Source: Streptomyces umbrinus
GTDB taxonomy: Bacteria; Actinomycetota; Actinomycetes; Streptomycetales; Streptomycetaceae
Length of the DNA: 64,000 nt
Direction of reading: 5' to 3'
Assembly: GCF_030817415.1 (NCBI RefSeq)
Contig: NZ_JAUSZI010000002.1
Location: forward strand, 7,626,001-7,690,000
A program made the translations under genes and the position numbers. Positions 26,266-35,303 of this stretch are shown in pieces (within the stretch, counting starts at the first letter, position 1; each line of letters begins with the position of its first letter). Under the pieces are notes generated by a model, which was given only the letters and a program-made list of their open reading frames with translations, ran no database searches and was not told where the DNA came from.

Positions 26266-27234
26266 TCAGACCCTCTCGTAAAACTCCCGCACGCGGGCGT
26301 GCGCCAGGGCCGGGGCCTCCTCGTGGTCGAGTCCGAGGAGGGCGGAGCCGAGGACCGGCCGGGCGATGACGACGCTGGGTACGGCCTTGGGGGCGCGCTC
26401 GGCCAGCAGTTCCCTTATCCGGTCGTCGAGTTGGGGGTGGCGGGCGGCCAGGACGCCCCCGCCGAGCAGGACCGGCGTCTCCTCGTCGAGCAGGTCGAGA
26501 CGGGTCAGGGCGACGACCGACATGGCCGTGACCTCGTCCGCGAGCCGGTCGACGAGCGCGCGGGCGACCGGGTCGCCGTCCGTCGCCGTGGCGAACAGCA
26601 CCGGCGTCAGCTCGTGACGCCTCGCGTGCTCGATGTGTTCCAGATGCAGGGCCTCGATCAGCGCGTACATGGAGTCGAGGCCGAAGTGCGCGGGCAGCGT
26701 GCGGGCCAGCGCGGTCGGACCGCCCCGCCCGTCCTCGGCCCGCGCCCCGTGCCACAGGGCCTCCTCGGCCAGGCCCCATCCGCCGCCCCAGTCACCGGAG
26801 ATACGGCCCAGGGCGGGGAAGCGGGCGACCCGGCCGTCGGGCCGCATGCCCACGCAGTTGATGCCCGCGCCGCACACCACGGCCACCCCGCGCGGCTCCT
26901 CCACACCGGCCCGCAGGATCGCGAAGGTGTCGTTGCGGACCTCCACCGTCGTCCCCCACGCGCGCGCGTGCAGCGCGGCGGCCAACTGCTCCTCCTCCAC
27001 GGGCAGATCGGCGTTGGCCAGACACGCCGAGACATGCTTCACGGAGTCGACGCCCGCCGCGGCGAAGGCCCGGCCGACGGCGTCCGCGACCGTGTCGACC
27101 GCCTCCCGGATGCCGACGACGGGCGGCCGGAACCCGCCGGCGCGCGCCGTGGCGAGCACGCTCCCGTCGTCCGCCACGACCGCGACGTCGGTCTTGCTGT
27201 TCCCCGCGTCGACGGCGAGGACCCGTGCGGTCAC
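26266..27234 (-). CDS. csnK: BadF/BadG-type sugar kinase of the csn operon
   Basis: A 322-residue ASKHA-fold kinase of the BadF/BadG/BcrA/BcrD family that includes N-acetylglucosamine kinases. The phosphate-1 loop is VLAVDAGNSKTDVAVV, a second ATP-site segment is GAGINCVGM, and GRISGDWGGGWGLAEEALW is the hallmark of the GlcNAc-kinase branch. It probably phosphorylates glucosamine released from chitosan oligosaccharides. GTG 27234 overlaps the csnH stop as GTGA. It is the last gene of the operon. Confidence 0.88.
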   Translation of the reverse strand: MTARVLAVDAGNSKTDVAVVADDGSVLATARAGGFRPPVVGIREAVDTVADAVGRAFAAAGVDSVKHVSACLANADLPVEEEQLAAALHARAWGTTVEVRNDTFAILRAGVEEPRGVAVVCGAGINCVGMRPDGRVARFPALGRISGDWGGGWGLAEEALWHGARAEDGRGGPTALARTLPAHFGLDSMYALIEALHLEHIEHARRHELTPVLFATATDGDPVARALVDRLADEVTAMSVVALTRLDLLDEETPVLLGGGVLAARHPQLDDRIRELLAERAPKAVPSVVIARPVLGSALLGLDHEEAPALAHARVREFYERV

Positions 27235-28496
27235 GCCCACGCGAGGTGCTCCCGGTTGTGCGCGATCAGCCGGTCGGTGAGGCCCTCGGCGTACGCGTAC
27301 TGGCCCACCAGGGGATGGGCGAGCAGCGCCCGGAACACCCGCTCGCGTCCCCCGCGCAGCGCGGCCTCCAGAGCCAGGTCCTCGTACGCGGTGACGTTGG
27401 CCATCAGCCCCGCGTACAGCGGGTCCACCGGGGCCACCGGCAGCGGGGTCGCCCCCGCGTGCCCGACCGAGGCCTGCACCTCGATCACGGCGTCGTCCGG
27501 CAGGAACGGCAGCGTCCCGCGGTTGTACGTGTTCACCACCTGGTACCTGCTCCCGCCCCCGCCCAGAAGCGACGCGGCGAGGTCCACGGCTGCCTCGGAG
27601 TAGTAGGCCCCGCCCCGCTTGGCGAGCAGCGCCGGCTTCTCGTCCAGCTCCGGGTCGCCGTACATCTTCAGCAACTCCCGCTCCATCTCCGCCACTTCCG
27701 CGGCCCGCGACGGCTTCGTACCGAGTTCTCGTACGACCTCGTCGTGCGCGTAGAAGTAGCGCAGGTAGTAGGACGGGACGACGCCAAGACGGTCGAGGAT
27801 GTCGCTCGGCATGCGCAGGGTGTCGGCGAGGGTGTCGCCGTGCTCGGCGAGCAGCTTGGGCAGGACGTTCTCGCCCTCGGGGCCGCCCAACCGCACACCG
27901 GTCTCCCAGGTGAGGTGGTTGAGGCCCACATGGTCCAGGTGCACATCGGCTGCGGTGACCCCCAGCATTCCGGCGAACCTCCGCTGGAATCCGATCGCCA
28001 CGTTGCACAGTCCGACCGCCTTGTGACCGGCCTGGAGCAGGGCGCGGGTCACGATGCCGACGGGGTTGGTGAAGTCGATGATCCAGGCGTCGGGGTTGGC
28101 ACGCCGTACGCGCTCGGCGATGTCGAGCACCACCGGGACCGTACGCAGCGCCTTGGCGAGGCCGCCGGCGCCGGTCGTCTCCTGGCCGACGCAGCCGCAC
28201 TCCAGCGGCCAGGTCTCGTCCTCGCCCCGGGCGGCCTGCCCGCCGACGCGGAGCTGGAGCAGCACCGCGTCGGCGCCCTCGACACCCGCGTCGAGATCGT
28301 CGGTCGTGGTGACGCGCCCGGGGTGCCCCTGCTTGGCGAAGATGCGCCGGGCCAGACCGCCGACCAGTTCGAGACGGTCGAGGGCGGGGTCGACCAGGAC
28401 CAGCTCCTCTATGGGCAGGGTGTCCCTCAGCCTCGCGAATCCGTCGATGAGTTCAGGGGTGTAGGTGGAGCCCCCGCCCACTACTGCGAGTTTCAT
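27231..28496 (-). CDS. csnH: Glycoside hydrolase family 4 enzyme (6-phospho-beta-glucosidase type)
   Basis: A 421-residue GH4 enzyme. This family hydrolyses glycosides by an NAD- and metal-dependent redox mechanism. The N-terminal dinucleotide fold is KLAVVGGGSTYTPELIDGF, the metal-binding Cys is in VGLCNVAIGFQRR, and HLDHVGLNHLTW is a further active-site segment; PDAWIIDFTNPVGI is also typical. In the csn context it should cleave imported glucosamine oligosaccharides in the cytoplasm, with or without prior phosphorylation. ATG 28496 is one base after the csnG stop. Confidence 0.92.
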   Translation of the reverse strand: MKLAVVGGGSTYTPELIDGFARLRDTLPIEELVLVDPALDRLELVGGLARRIFAKQGHPGRVTTTDDLDAGVEGADAVLLQLRVGGQAARGEDETWPLECGCVGQETTGAGGLAKALRTVPVVLDIAERVRRANPDAWIIDFTNPVGIVTRALLQAGHKAVGLCNVAIGFQRRFAGMLGVTAADVHLDHVGLNHLTWETGVRLGGPEGENVLPKLLAEHGDTLADTLRMPSDILDRLGVVPSYYLRYFYAHDEVVRELGTKPSRAAEVAEMERELLKMYGDPELDEKPALLAKRGGAYYSEAAVDLAASLLGGGGSRYQVVNTYNRGTLPFLPDDAVIEVQASVGHAGATPLPVAPVDPLYAGLMANVTAYEDLALEAALRGGRERVFRALLAHPLVGQYAYAEGLTDRLIAHNREHLAWA

Positions 28497-28497
28497 G

Positions 28498-29394
28498 TCA
28501 GCCCTTCACTCCGGTGAGCGTGACGCCCTCGACGAACGCCTTCTGCGCGAAGAAGAACACGAGGATCACGGGGGCCATGACCAGGACGGTCGCGGCCATC
28601 GTCAGATTCCAGTCGGTGTGGTGCGCGCCCTTGAAGGACTCCAGGCCGTAGCTCAGGGTCCAGGCGCCGGGATTCTCGGACGCGTAGATCTGCGGTCCGA
28701 AGTAGTCGTTCCAGGCGTAGAAGAACTGGAAGAGAGCGACGGCGGCGATGCCCGGCTTGGCCATCGGCAGGACGACCTTGAGCAGGGTCTTGAAGTCCCC
28801 GCAGCCGTCGACCTTCGCCGCGTCGATGTACTCGTTCGGGATCGTCATCAGGAACTGCCGCAGCAGGAAGATCGAGAACGCGTCCCCGAACGCCATCGGG
28901 ATGATCAGCGGCCACAGGGTGCCCGACAGATCCAGCTGCTTCGCCCAGAACAGGTACATCGGGATGATGATGACCTGCGGCGGCAGCATCATCATCGAGA
29001 TGACCAGCATCAACGACAGGTTCCGGCCACGGAAGCGGAACTTGGCGAGCGCGTACGCCACCGGAATGCTGGACACCACCGTCAGGACGGTGCCGCCACC
29101 CGCGTACAGAAGGGTGTTCTTCCACCAGGTGAGGAAGCCGGGCGTGTCGAAGACCTTCGCGTAGTTGCCCCACTCCCAGGTGTGCGGGATCAGGTCCCTG
29201 GTGAGGGTCTGGTTGTCGCTCATCAGGGAGGTGAGGACGACGAACACGAAGGGCAGGACGAAGAACAGCGCGGCCGCGACGCCGAGCGCGTGCACGGCGA
29301 TCCATTCGAGGAGGGCCTTGCGACGGGCGGTCCGCTCGGCGGGTGTGACCGGCGGCGCCACCAACTCCACGGGCTTGTCGAGTACTTGGGTCAT
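28498..29394 (-). CDS. csnG: Carbohydrate ABC transporter permease (MalG type)
   Basis: A 298-residue inner permease with six hydrophobic segments and the cytoplasmic EAA loop DAAKVDGCGDFKTLLKVVLP that docks on the ATPase. It works with csnF and csnE to import oligosaccharides. No ATPase gene lies in the operon, as usual for Streptomyces sugar importers served by the shared MsiK ATPase, which is known for the group and not seen here. It starts 3 bases after the csnF stop. Confidence 0.92.
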   Translation of the reverse strand: MTQVLDKPVELVAPPVTPAERTARRKALLEWIAVHALGVAAALFFVLPFVFVVLTSLMSDNQTLTRDLIPHTWEWGNYAKVFDTPGFLTWWKNTLLYAGGGTVLTVVSSIPVAYALAKFRFRGRNLSLMLVISMMMLPPQVIIIPMYLFWAKQLDLSGTLWPLIIPMAFGDAFSIFLLRQFLMTIPNEYIDAAKVDGCGDFKTLLKVVLPMAKPGIAAVALFQFFYAWNDYFGPQIYASENPGAWTLSYGLESFKGAHHTDWNLTMAATVLVMAPVILVFFFAQKAFVEGVTLTGVKG

Positions 29395-29397
29395 GGG

Positions 29398-30339
29398 TCA
29401 GTCACCTGCCTGGATGAGACCGCCCCGGCGCCGCATCAGGAACGCGGTGAACACCATGGACAGGGCGAACAGCACCAGCGCGACCACGCACGCGGAGCCG
29501 TAGTCGAAGCGCTGGAAGCCGAGGTTGTAGACGAGCTGCGGCAGGGTGAGCGTCGACTTGTCGGGGTATCCCGGTTCGAACTGCTGGCCCGAGCCGCCGA
29601 TGATCCCGGAGGCGACCTTCCCCGCGACCAGCGGCTGTGTGTAGTACTGCATCGTCTGGATCACGCCGGTGACCACCGCGAACATCACGATCGGTGAGAT
29701 GTTCGGCAGCGTCACGAACCGGAACCGGTGCCAGGCGGAGGCCCCGTCCAGCTCGGCGGCCTCGTACTGCTCCTTCGGTACGTCGAGCAGCGCGGCCATG
29801 AAGATGACCATCAGGTCGCCGACGCCCCAGAGGGCCAGCATGGTGAGGGCGGGCTTGGACCACGCGGCGTCCGTGAACCAGCCGGGCGTCGGCAGGCCGA
29901 GGTCGCCGAGGACCGAGTTGACCGGCCCCGTACCCGGGTTGAGCAGGAAGACGAAGGCCAGCGTCGCCGCGACGGGCGGCGCCAGGTAGGGCAGGTAGAA
30001 GAGGGTGCGGAACACACCCGTGCCCGTCTTGATCTTCGTGATCAACAGGCCGATGCCCAAGCCGAAGGCGACCCGCAGGGTGACCATGACGACCACCAGC
30101 CACAGGGTGTTGCGCAGCGCCGGCCAGAACATGGGGTAGTCGTTGAAGACGTAGTTCCAGTTCTCCAGACCCCGGAAGACGGGGACACCGAAGCCGTCGT
30201 ACTTCATGAAGGAGAAGTACACGGTCGAGATCAGCGGATACGCGAAGAAGACGCTGAAGCCGATCAGCCACGGCGACATGAAGGCGGCCGTGCGAAGCGC
30301 CGACCGGCGGCGCTTCGCACGCAGAGTGAGCGTGGACAT
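29398..30339 (-). CDS. csnF: Carbohydrate ABC transporter permease (MalF type)
   Basis: A 313-residue permease with a hydrophobic N-terminus (SPWLIGFSVFFAYPLISTVY) and six predicted membrane spans. The EAA loop is YEAAELDGASAWHRFRFVTL. It is followed 3 bases later by csnG and preceded 5 bases earlier by csnE, a tightly packed importer. The N-terminal Arg-rich stretch (LRAKRRRSALR) fits the inside-positive rule. Confidence 0.92.
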   Translation of the reverse strand: MSTLTLRAKRRRSALRTAAFMSPWLIGFSVFFAYPLISTVYFSFMKYDGFGVPVFRGLENWNYVFNDYPMFWPALRNTLWLVVVMVTLRVAFGLGIGLLITKIKTGTGVFRTLFYLPYLAPPVAATLAFVFLLNPGTGPVNSVLGDLGLPTPGWFTDAAWSKPALTMLALWGVGDLMVIFMAALLDVPKEQYEAAELDGASAWHRFRFVTLPNISPIVMFAVVTGVIQTMQYYTQPLVAGKVASGIIGGSGQQFEPGYPDKSTLTLPQLVYNLGFQRFDYGSACVVALVLFALSMVFTAFLMRRRGGLIQAGD

Positions 30340-30344
30340 CGGTG

Positions 30345-31673
30345 CTACTTCGCCTGCTCGATGTCACGGTCGATCTGGTCGGCCGTCTTCTTCAGGCCGG
30401 CCTTCAGATCCTTCGCCTTGCCGGACTCGTACTGGTAGCCGAAGTCCTGCAGGGTCGTCTGGTACGTCGAGCCGTTGACGGAGGCCGGCGGGGTGTTGGA
30501 GTGCGGGTTCTGCGCGATGTCCAGGAACGTCTTGAAACCGGGGTCGACCGTCAGGTCGGGCGACTTCAGCGCGGCGAACGTGGACGGCACGTTGTGGATG
30601 GCGTTGGCGAAGGCGACGACGGCCGCGGTGTCGGTCGTCATGTACTTCACCAGCTCCCAGGCCGCGTTCTGCTTCTTGCTCTGCGGCGCGATGCCCATGA
30701 CCGTGCCGGACAGGAAGCCCTTCCCGTACTCGTCGACCTCGTCGTCGGCGACGGGCATGGGAGCCGTGCCGATGTCGAACTTCACGCCCGCGTCCTTCGC
30801 CATGCCGAGCCGCCACTCGCCGTCGAGCTGCATGGCCACCTGGCCGGTCTGGAAGGGGTGCTTGGCGCCCCATTCGTCGCCGAAGGTGTTGCGGTACTTC
30901 TCCAGCTTCTGGAAGCCGCCGAGGCTGTCGACGAGCTTCTTCTGGTACGTGAACATCTCGGCGAACGCCGGGTCCTCGGCGATGCTGGACTTGCCGTCCT
31001 TGTCGAAGTAGGCGTGGTCCCACTGCGACATGTAGTGGTCCACGACGGTCTCGTAGCCGTGGTAGTTCGGCATGAAGCCGAGCTGCTGGTACGAGTCGCC
31101 CTTGGTCTTCGTCAGCTTCTTGGCGACCTCGGTGAACTCGGACCACGTCTTCGGCGGCGCCTTGATGCCGGCCTTCTTGAAGGCGTCCTTGTTGTAGTAG
31201 AGGCCGTACGCGTCGCCCAGCAGCGGCATCGCGCAGCGCGTGCCCTCGAACTGGGTGTACTCCAGCATCGGCTTCGGAATGATCTTGTCGAGGTCGAGCT
31301 TCGACTTCTCGATGAACGGCTTGAGGTCGGCGAAGGCGCCGGACGAACAGAACTTGCCGATGTTGGATGTGGTGAACGACGACACCACGTCGGGTCCGCT
31401 GGAACCACCCGCGCGCAGCGCCTGGTTGAGCTTGTCGTCGTTGATGTTGCCGACGACCTTCACCTTGATGTTGGGGTGTTCCTTCTCGAAGCGGTCGATG
31501 TTCGCCTGGATGGCCTTGACCTCGGCGGGAGCGCTCCAGCCGTGCCAGAACGTGATCGTGGTCGACGCGTTCGGGTCGTCCGTGGCGCCGGTGTCCGACT
31601 GACCGGTACAGGCGGTGGTGAGAAGGGCTATCGAGGCGGCGGCGAGCACCGCTTTCCTGGGCATTCCGGGCAT
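30345..31673 (-). CDS. csnE: Sugar-binding lipoprotein of the chitosan-oligosaccharide importer
   Basis: A 442-residue extracellular solute-binding protein (family 1). The signal peptide ends in a lipobox (ALLTTAC), so Cys22 or thereabouts is lipidated and the protein is anchored outside the membrane. TITFWHGWSAPAEVKAIQ and the Trp/Tyr-rich middle (DAYGLYYNKDAFKKAG) are typical of oligosaccharide-binding members. ATG 31673 lies 8 bases after GGGAG. The substrate is assigned from the operon's match to the Streptomyces csn locus, where chitosan-derived oligosaccharides are the inducer. Confidence 0.9.
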   Translation of the reverse strand: MPGMPRKAVLAAASIALLTTACTGQSDTGATDDPNASTTITFWHGWSAPAEVKAIQANIDRFEKEHPNIKVKVVGNINDDKLNQALRAGGSSGPDVVSSFTTSNIGKFCSSGAFADLKPFIEKSKLDLDKIIPKPMLEYTQFEGTRCAMPLLGDAYGLYYNKDAFKKAGIKAPPKTWSEFTEVAKKLTKTKGDSYQQLGFMPNYHGYETVVDHYMSQWDHAYFDKDGKSSIAEDPAFAEMFTYQKKLVDSLGGFQKLEKYRNTFGDEWGAKHPFQTGQVAMQLDGEWRLGMAKDAGVKFDIGTAPMPVADDEVDEYGKGFLSGTVMGIAPQSKKQNAAWELVKYMTTDTAAVVAFANAIHNVPSTFAALKSPDLTVDPGFKTFLDIAQNPHSNTPPASVNGSTYQTTLQDFGYQYESGKAKDLKAGLKKTADQIDRDIEQAK

Positions 31674-31754
31674 GGCGAAGTCTCCCTGGGGCGGGACGGG
31701 GGTGTGGGACGGGTTGTGTACGGAGATGTGCGGGGGGAGGCGTGCGGGTCCTGC

Positions 31755-32966
31755 TCAGCGCGAGGTGTCGAAGGCCTCGTCGCGGGTGGCCGCGAGCGCG
31801 CTCTCCAACGCGCCGCGCAGCACGGGGTGTTCGTCGACGTCGCCGACCACGAGGCGCGGCCGGGGTGCGGCCAGCTCCTCCAGCTCGGCCTGCACCAGGG
31901 CGCGCAGCAGTTCGCCGCCCCTGGTGAGCGAGGCCCCGCTGAGGACGACGAGTTCGGGGTCGAGGACGGAGACGAGCGAGGCGAGACCGGTGGCGAGCCC
32001 CGTCGCGTACGTCTCCAGGAGCTGCCGGTGGGCTCCCGCGTTGATGTCCGCCGCCTGCTCGACGAGCGCGGCGGCGACTTCGGCGTACGGCCCGGTCGGC
32101 AGGGGTTGGATGCCGAGTTCGCGGGCGAGTTTCGGGATGGCCTGGGAGCCGGCCAGCTCCTGGTAGCCGCCGCTGTTGGCCTTGGTGACGTGCCGCACGA
32201 GCGGCGCGCCGGGTACGGGGAGGAAGCCGACCTCGCCCGCGCCGCCGGTCCAGCCGCGGTGCAGGCGTCCGCCGAGGACGAGCGCGGCACCGAGGCCGCC
32301 CTCGTTCCACAGCAGTACGAAGTCCTCGTGGCCCCGGGCCGCACCGAGCCGCTGCTCGGCTATGGCGACGAGGTTGACGTCGTTCTCGTACTCGACGGGC
32401 ATCGGCAGTGTGGCCGCGAGCTCGTCGAGCAGGGCGGGGGAGTGCCACCCGGGAAGGTGGGAGGCGTAGCGCAGCCGCCCCGTGTTGGGGTCGAAGGCGC
32501 CGGGGGTGCCGATGACGAGCCGCTGGATGTCGGCCCGGACCAGCCCCGCCGCCTTCACGGCGCCGTCGAGGGCGTCGGTGACCTGCCGTACGACGGTCTG
32601 TCCTGCGCGACGTCCGGGGGTGAGCAGTTCGTACTCTCCCACCGTCCGCCCCGTCACATCGGCGACGGCGGCGAGGATCCGCTCGGGCGTCACGTCGAGA
32701 CCGGCGGCGTAGGCGGCGGCCGGGTTCACCGCGTACAGCTGTGCGTTGGGCCCCGGCCGGCCCTCGCTGGTGCCGGTGACGAGGACGAGCCCCGCCGCCT
32801 CCAGCCGGGCCAGCAGCTGCGAAGCGGTCGGCTTCGACAGGCCGGTCAGCTTGCCGATCCGCGTCCGGGACAACGGCCCGTGCTCCAGCAGGAGATCGAG
32901 TGCGGCACGGTCGTTCATGGTGCGCAGAACGCGAGGGGTGCCCGGCGTACCGGCGGTTCCTGCCAT
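31755..32966 (-). CDS. csnR: ROK-family transcriptional repressor CsnR
   Basis: A 403-residue ROK regulator. The N-terminal winged helix (about 18-75, GPLSRTRIGKLTGLSKPTAS) binds DNA and the remainder is a ROK sugar-kinase-like sensor domain (VIGTPGAFD, WNEGGLGAALVLGG). Glucosamine oligosaccharides are the expected effector. ATG 32966 is preferred over the in-frame extension to 33026, as AGGTG lies 9 bases upstream. It leads the csnR-E-F-G-H-K unit with an 81-base gap before csnE, and its probable operator lies 75 bases upstream of the start. Confidence 0.9.
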   Translation of the reverse strand: MAGTAGTPGTPRVLRTMNDRAALDLLLEHGPLSRTRIGKLTGLSKPTASQLLARLEAAGLVLVTGTSEGRPGPNAQLYAVNPAAAYAAGLDVTPERILAAVADVTGRTVGEYELLTPGRRAGQTVVRQVTDALDGAVKAAGLVRADIQRLVIGTPGAFDPNTGRLRYASHLPGWHSPALLDELAATLPMPVEYENDVNLVAIAEQRLGAARGHEDFVLLWNEGGLGAALVLGGRLHRGWTGGAGEVGFLPVPGAPLVRHVTKANSGGYQELAGSQAIPKLARELGIQPLPTGPYAEVAAALVEQAADINAGAHRQLLETYATGLATGLASLVSVLDPELVVLSGASLTRGGELLRALVQAELEELAAPRPRLVVGDVDEHPVLRGALESALAATRDEAFDTSR

Positions 32967-33040
32967 GAGTGTCGACACCTGCCTTTCGGCTGCCCAGCTT
33001 CCCAGTGGTGTCATCGGGAAGTCCACCGCGGAATCATTGT

Positions 33041-33055
33041 TAGGAAACTTTCCTA
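33041..33055. promoter_or_regulatory. Probable CsnR operator
   Basis: TAGGAAACTTTCCTA is a perfect 15-base palindrome with a central C, in the csnR promoter region. It agrees with the AGGAAA/TTTCCT-type palindrome I recall for CsnR in Streptomyces. Binding here would autoregulate the whole operon. Confidence 0.75.
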
Positions 33056-33249
33056 TCGGTGGGAGGAAGGTAGGCCCGGGGTGGGGGACGCGTCAATACC
33101 GGCCACTGTCGGGCAATGAAGTCGTTACCCGCCGGACGGTGAGGGGACACGCGGCCCGGCGGACAGTGGGACACGCGTGTGGGGCGGCACTCGGAGTGAC
33201 CCGGATACCGCCCCACGGAGGCCGTGCGCGTATGAGAAAGCTCTCGCCT

Positions 33250-34329
33250 CTACTTCGTCACATTCGTCGGTACCGCCGCCGGCGCTATGGGGGACGCCGT
33301 CTGCGACTGGGGGGACGCGGAGTTGGAGTAGGCCGACGGGGCCGCCATGCCCGCCGTCGGGTCGGGGGTCGCCTCCTCGTCCTGCTGGGCGGGGAGGCCG
33401 CCGACGATGCGGATGCCCGCCCCGTCGAGGGCGTGCTTGATGCGCCAGCGGAGTTCGCGCTCCACGCTCAGCGCCTTGCCGGGCATCGTCTTCGCGGAGA
33501 CGTGGACGACCATCGAGTCGAGCAGGACGCTGTCGAGGCCGAGGACCTCGATGGGGCCCCAGAGGCGTTCGTTCCAGGGCTCGGCCTTGCTCATGTCCTC
33601 GCCGACCTGGTTGAGGAGCGTCTTCACCCGGTCCAGGTCCTCCGAGGGGTGGACCGTGACGTCGACACCGGCCGTGGCCCAGCCCTGGGAGAGGTTGCCG
33701 ATGCGCTTGACCTCGCCGTTGCGGACGTACCAGATCTCGCCGTTGTCGCCGCGGAGCTTGGTGACGCGCAGGCCCACCTCGATGACCTCGCCGGAGGCGA
33801 CGCCCGCGTCGACCGTGTCGCCCACGCCGTACTGGTCCTCCAGGATCATGAAGACGCCGGAGAGGAAGTCCGTGACCAGGTTGCGGGCCCCGAAACCGAT
33901 GGCCACGCCCGCCACACCGGCGGAGGCCAGCAGCGGGGCCAGGTTGATCTCGAACGTGCCGAGGATCATCAGCGCGGCCGTACTCATGATCGCGAAGGAC
34001 GCGACCGAGCGGAGCACCGAACCGATGGCCTGGGACCGTTGACGACGGCGTTCGACGTTGACCAGGAGACCGCCGAGGGCCGTCCCGTCGACCGCCTGGG
34101 CCGTACGGTTCATGCGGTCTATGAACTTCGTGATGGTCCGCCGTATGACCACTCTCAGCACGGCCGCTATCACCAGGATCAGCAGCACGCGCAGGCCGAT
34201 GCTGAGCCATGTGGACCAGTTCTGCTCGACCCAGCTCGCGGCGTTGTTCGCGCTTTCCTGGGCGTCCTGGAGCGTTGGCGCCGTCGGTTCCTCGGTGGGA
34301 TCGGCGGCCGACAGGACGGACAAGAACAC
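33250..34329 (-). CDS. Mechanosensitive ion channel, MscS family
   Basis: A 359-residue membrane channel that opens under membrane tension to release solutes. Three hydrophobic segments are seen at about 43-62 (IGLRVLLILVIAAVLRVV), 103-123 and 127-150. The last, ASAGVAGVAIGFGARNLVTD, is the pore-lining TM3 with its Gly/Ala pattern. The cytoplasmic domain follows (EDQYGVGDTVDAG), and the last 45 residues are Pro/Ala/Ser-rich and probably disordered. GTG 34329 lies 9 bases after AGGT. Confidence 0.92.
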   Translation of the reverse strand: MFLSVLSAADPTEEPTAPTLQDAQESANNAASWVEQNWSTWLSIGLRVLLILVIAAVLRVVIRRTITKFIDRMNRTAQAVDGTALGGLLVNVERRRQRSQAIGSVLRSVASFAIMSTAALMILGTFEINLAPLLASAGVAGVAIGFGARNLVTDFLSGVFMILEDQYGVGDTVDAGVASGEVIEVGLRVTKLRGDNGEIWYVRNGEVKRIGNLSQGWATAGVDVTVHPSEDLDRVKTLLNQVGEDMSKAEPWNERLWGPIEVLGLDSVLLDSMVVHVSAKTMPGKALSVERELRWRIKHALDGAGIRIVGGLPAQQDEEATPDPTAGMAAPSAYSNSASPQSQTASPIAPAAVPTNVTK

Positions 34330-34604
34330 GGCAGGTACCTCCAGGCGTAGCGGTCCGCCCGCGGCAGGGACATCGGAATAGGGGCACCGACGGGCAGAAC
34401 AACCACACTAACGGGGCAGCATGTGCGGATCGTTGCAATGTTCGAGGGAGAGACTGTGCTCACCTGGGGATGAAGAGGGTGTGGTCGAAAACACTCCCAG
34501 CCCGTTACCGGGACATGGTGGCGCTTCCACCAGGCATGAGGGGAGACTGACTACAGATCGTCCCGGCGCGAGCCACGCGCCGCCGGCGTACAAGGAGGCC
34601 ATCC

Positions 34605-35141
34605 GTGCCGCATGTCCTGGTCCTCAACGCGTCGTACGAGCCCCTCGGCGTCGTACCGCTCCGCCGCGCGCTCGTCCTCGTCCTCGAGAACAAGGCTGTC
34701 TGCCTCGAGGAATCCGGCGCCTTTATGCATAGTGCAACCGTTACTGTCCCCGCACCCAGCGTGGTCCGGCTGAAGAGGTTCGTACGGGTCCCTTACAGGG
34801 GGCCCGTTCCGCTGACCCGTCGGGCGTTGTTCGCCCGCGACGGCGGCCGGTGCATGTATTGCGGTGGCGTCGCAACCAGCGTCGACCACGTCATCCCGCG
34901 CAGTCGCGGGGGTCAGCACGTCTGGGACAACGTGGTGGCGTCCTGCCGCCGCTGCAACCACGTCAAGGCCGACCGTCACCTGGTCGAGATCGGCTGGCGC
35001 CTGCGCCATAAACCGGCCCCGCCGACGGGGCTCGCTTGGCGCATCATCGGAACCGGGCATAGGGACCCGCGCTGGCTGCCATACCTGCAGCCGTACGGCG
35101 CGGAGGACGCGATGGCCCGGATCGACGGCATTTCTGCCTGA
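34605..35141 (+). CDS. HNH endonuclease
   Basis: A 178-residue HNH nuclease of the type found widely in Streptomyces outside phages. The core is CMYCG, then TSVDHVIPRSRGG, WDNVVASCRRCN and KADR: two CxxC zinc pairs frame the catalytic DH and N residues. The N-terminus VLVLNASYEPLGVVPLRRAL is typical of the family. GTG 34605 is 6 bases after a strong AAGGAGG. No restriction or toxin partner is adjacent, so its role (repair or defence) stays open. Confidence 0.92.
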   Translation: MPHVLVLNASYEPLGVVPLRRALVLVLENKAVCLEESGAFMHSATVTVPAPSVVRLKRFVRVPYRGPVPLTRRALFARDGGRCMYCGGVATSVDHVIPRSRGGQHVWDNVVASCRRCNHVKADRHLVEIGWRLRHKPAPPTGLAWRIIGTGHRDPRWLPYLQPYGAEDAMARIDGISA

Positions 35142-35303
35142 CGATCCGGGCCTTCGTCTTGCCTTGTGGGGGCCGGTTCCGCTTCTTTGGCGCGGGCCGG
35201 TCCGCCGTCTCCTTCGTGTGCCGGCCCGCTGCTTCTTTCGTCTTTTCCGGCTCGCCAGGAAGTCCCCTCGTGCCTCCCGGAGAGCCGGAGTTCTGCGGTG
35301 CGG

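Noticed and set aside
34330..34604. Short ORFs between MscS and HNH genes
   Set aside because: Frames run into both neighbours and lack ribosome sites; the AAGGAGG belongs to the HNH gene.
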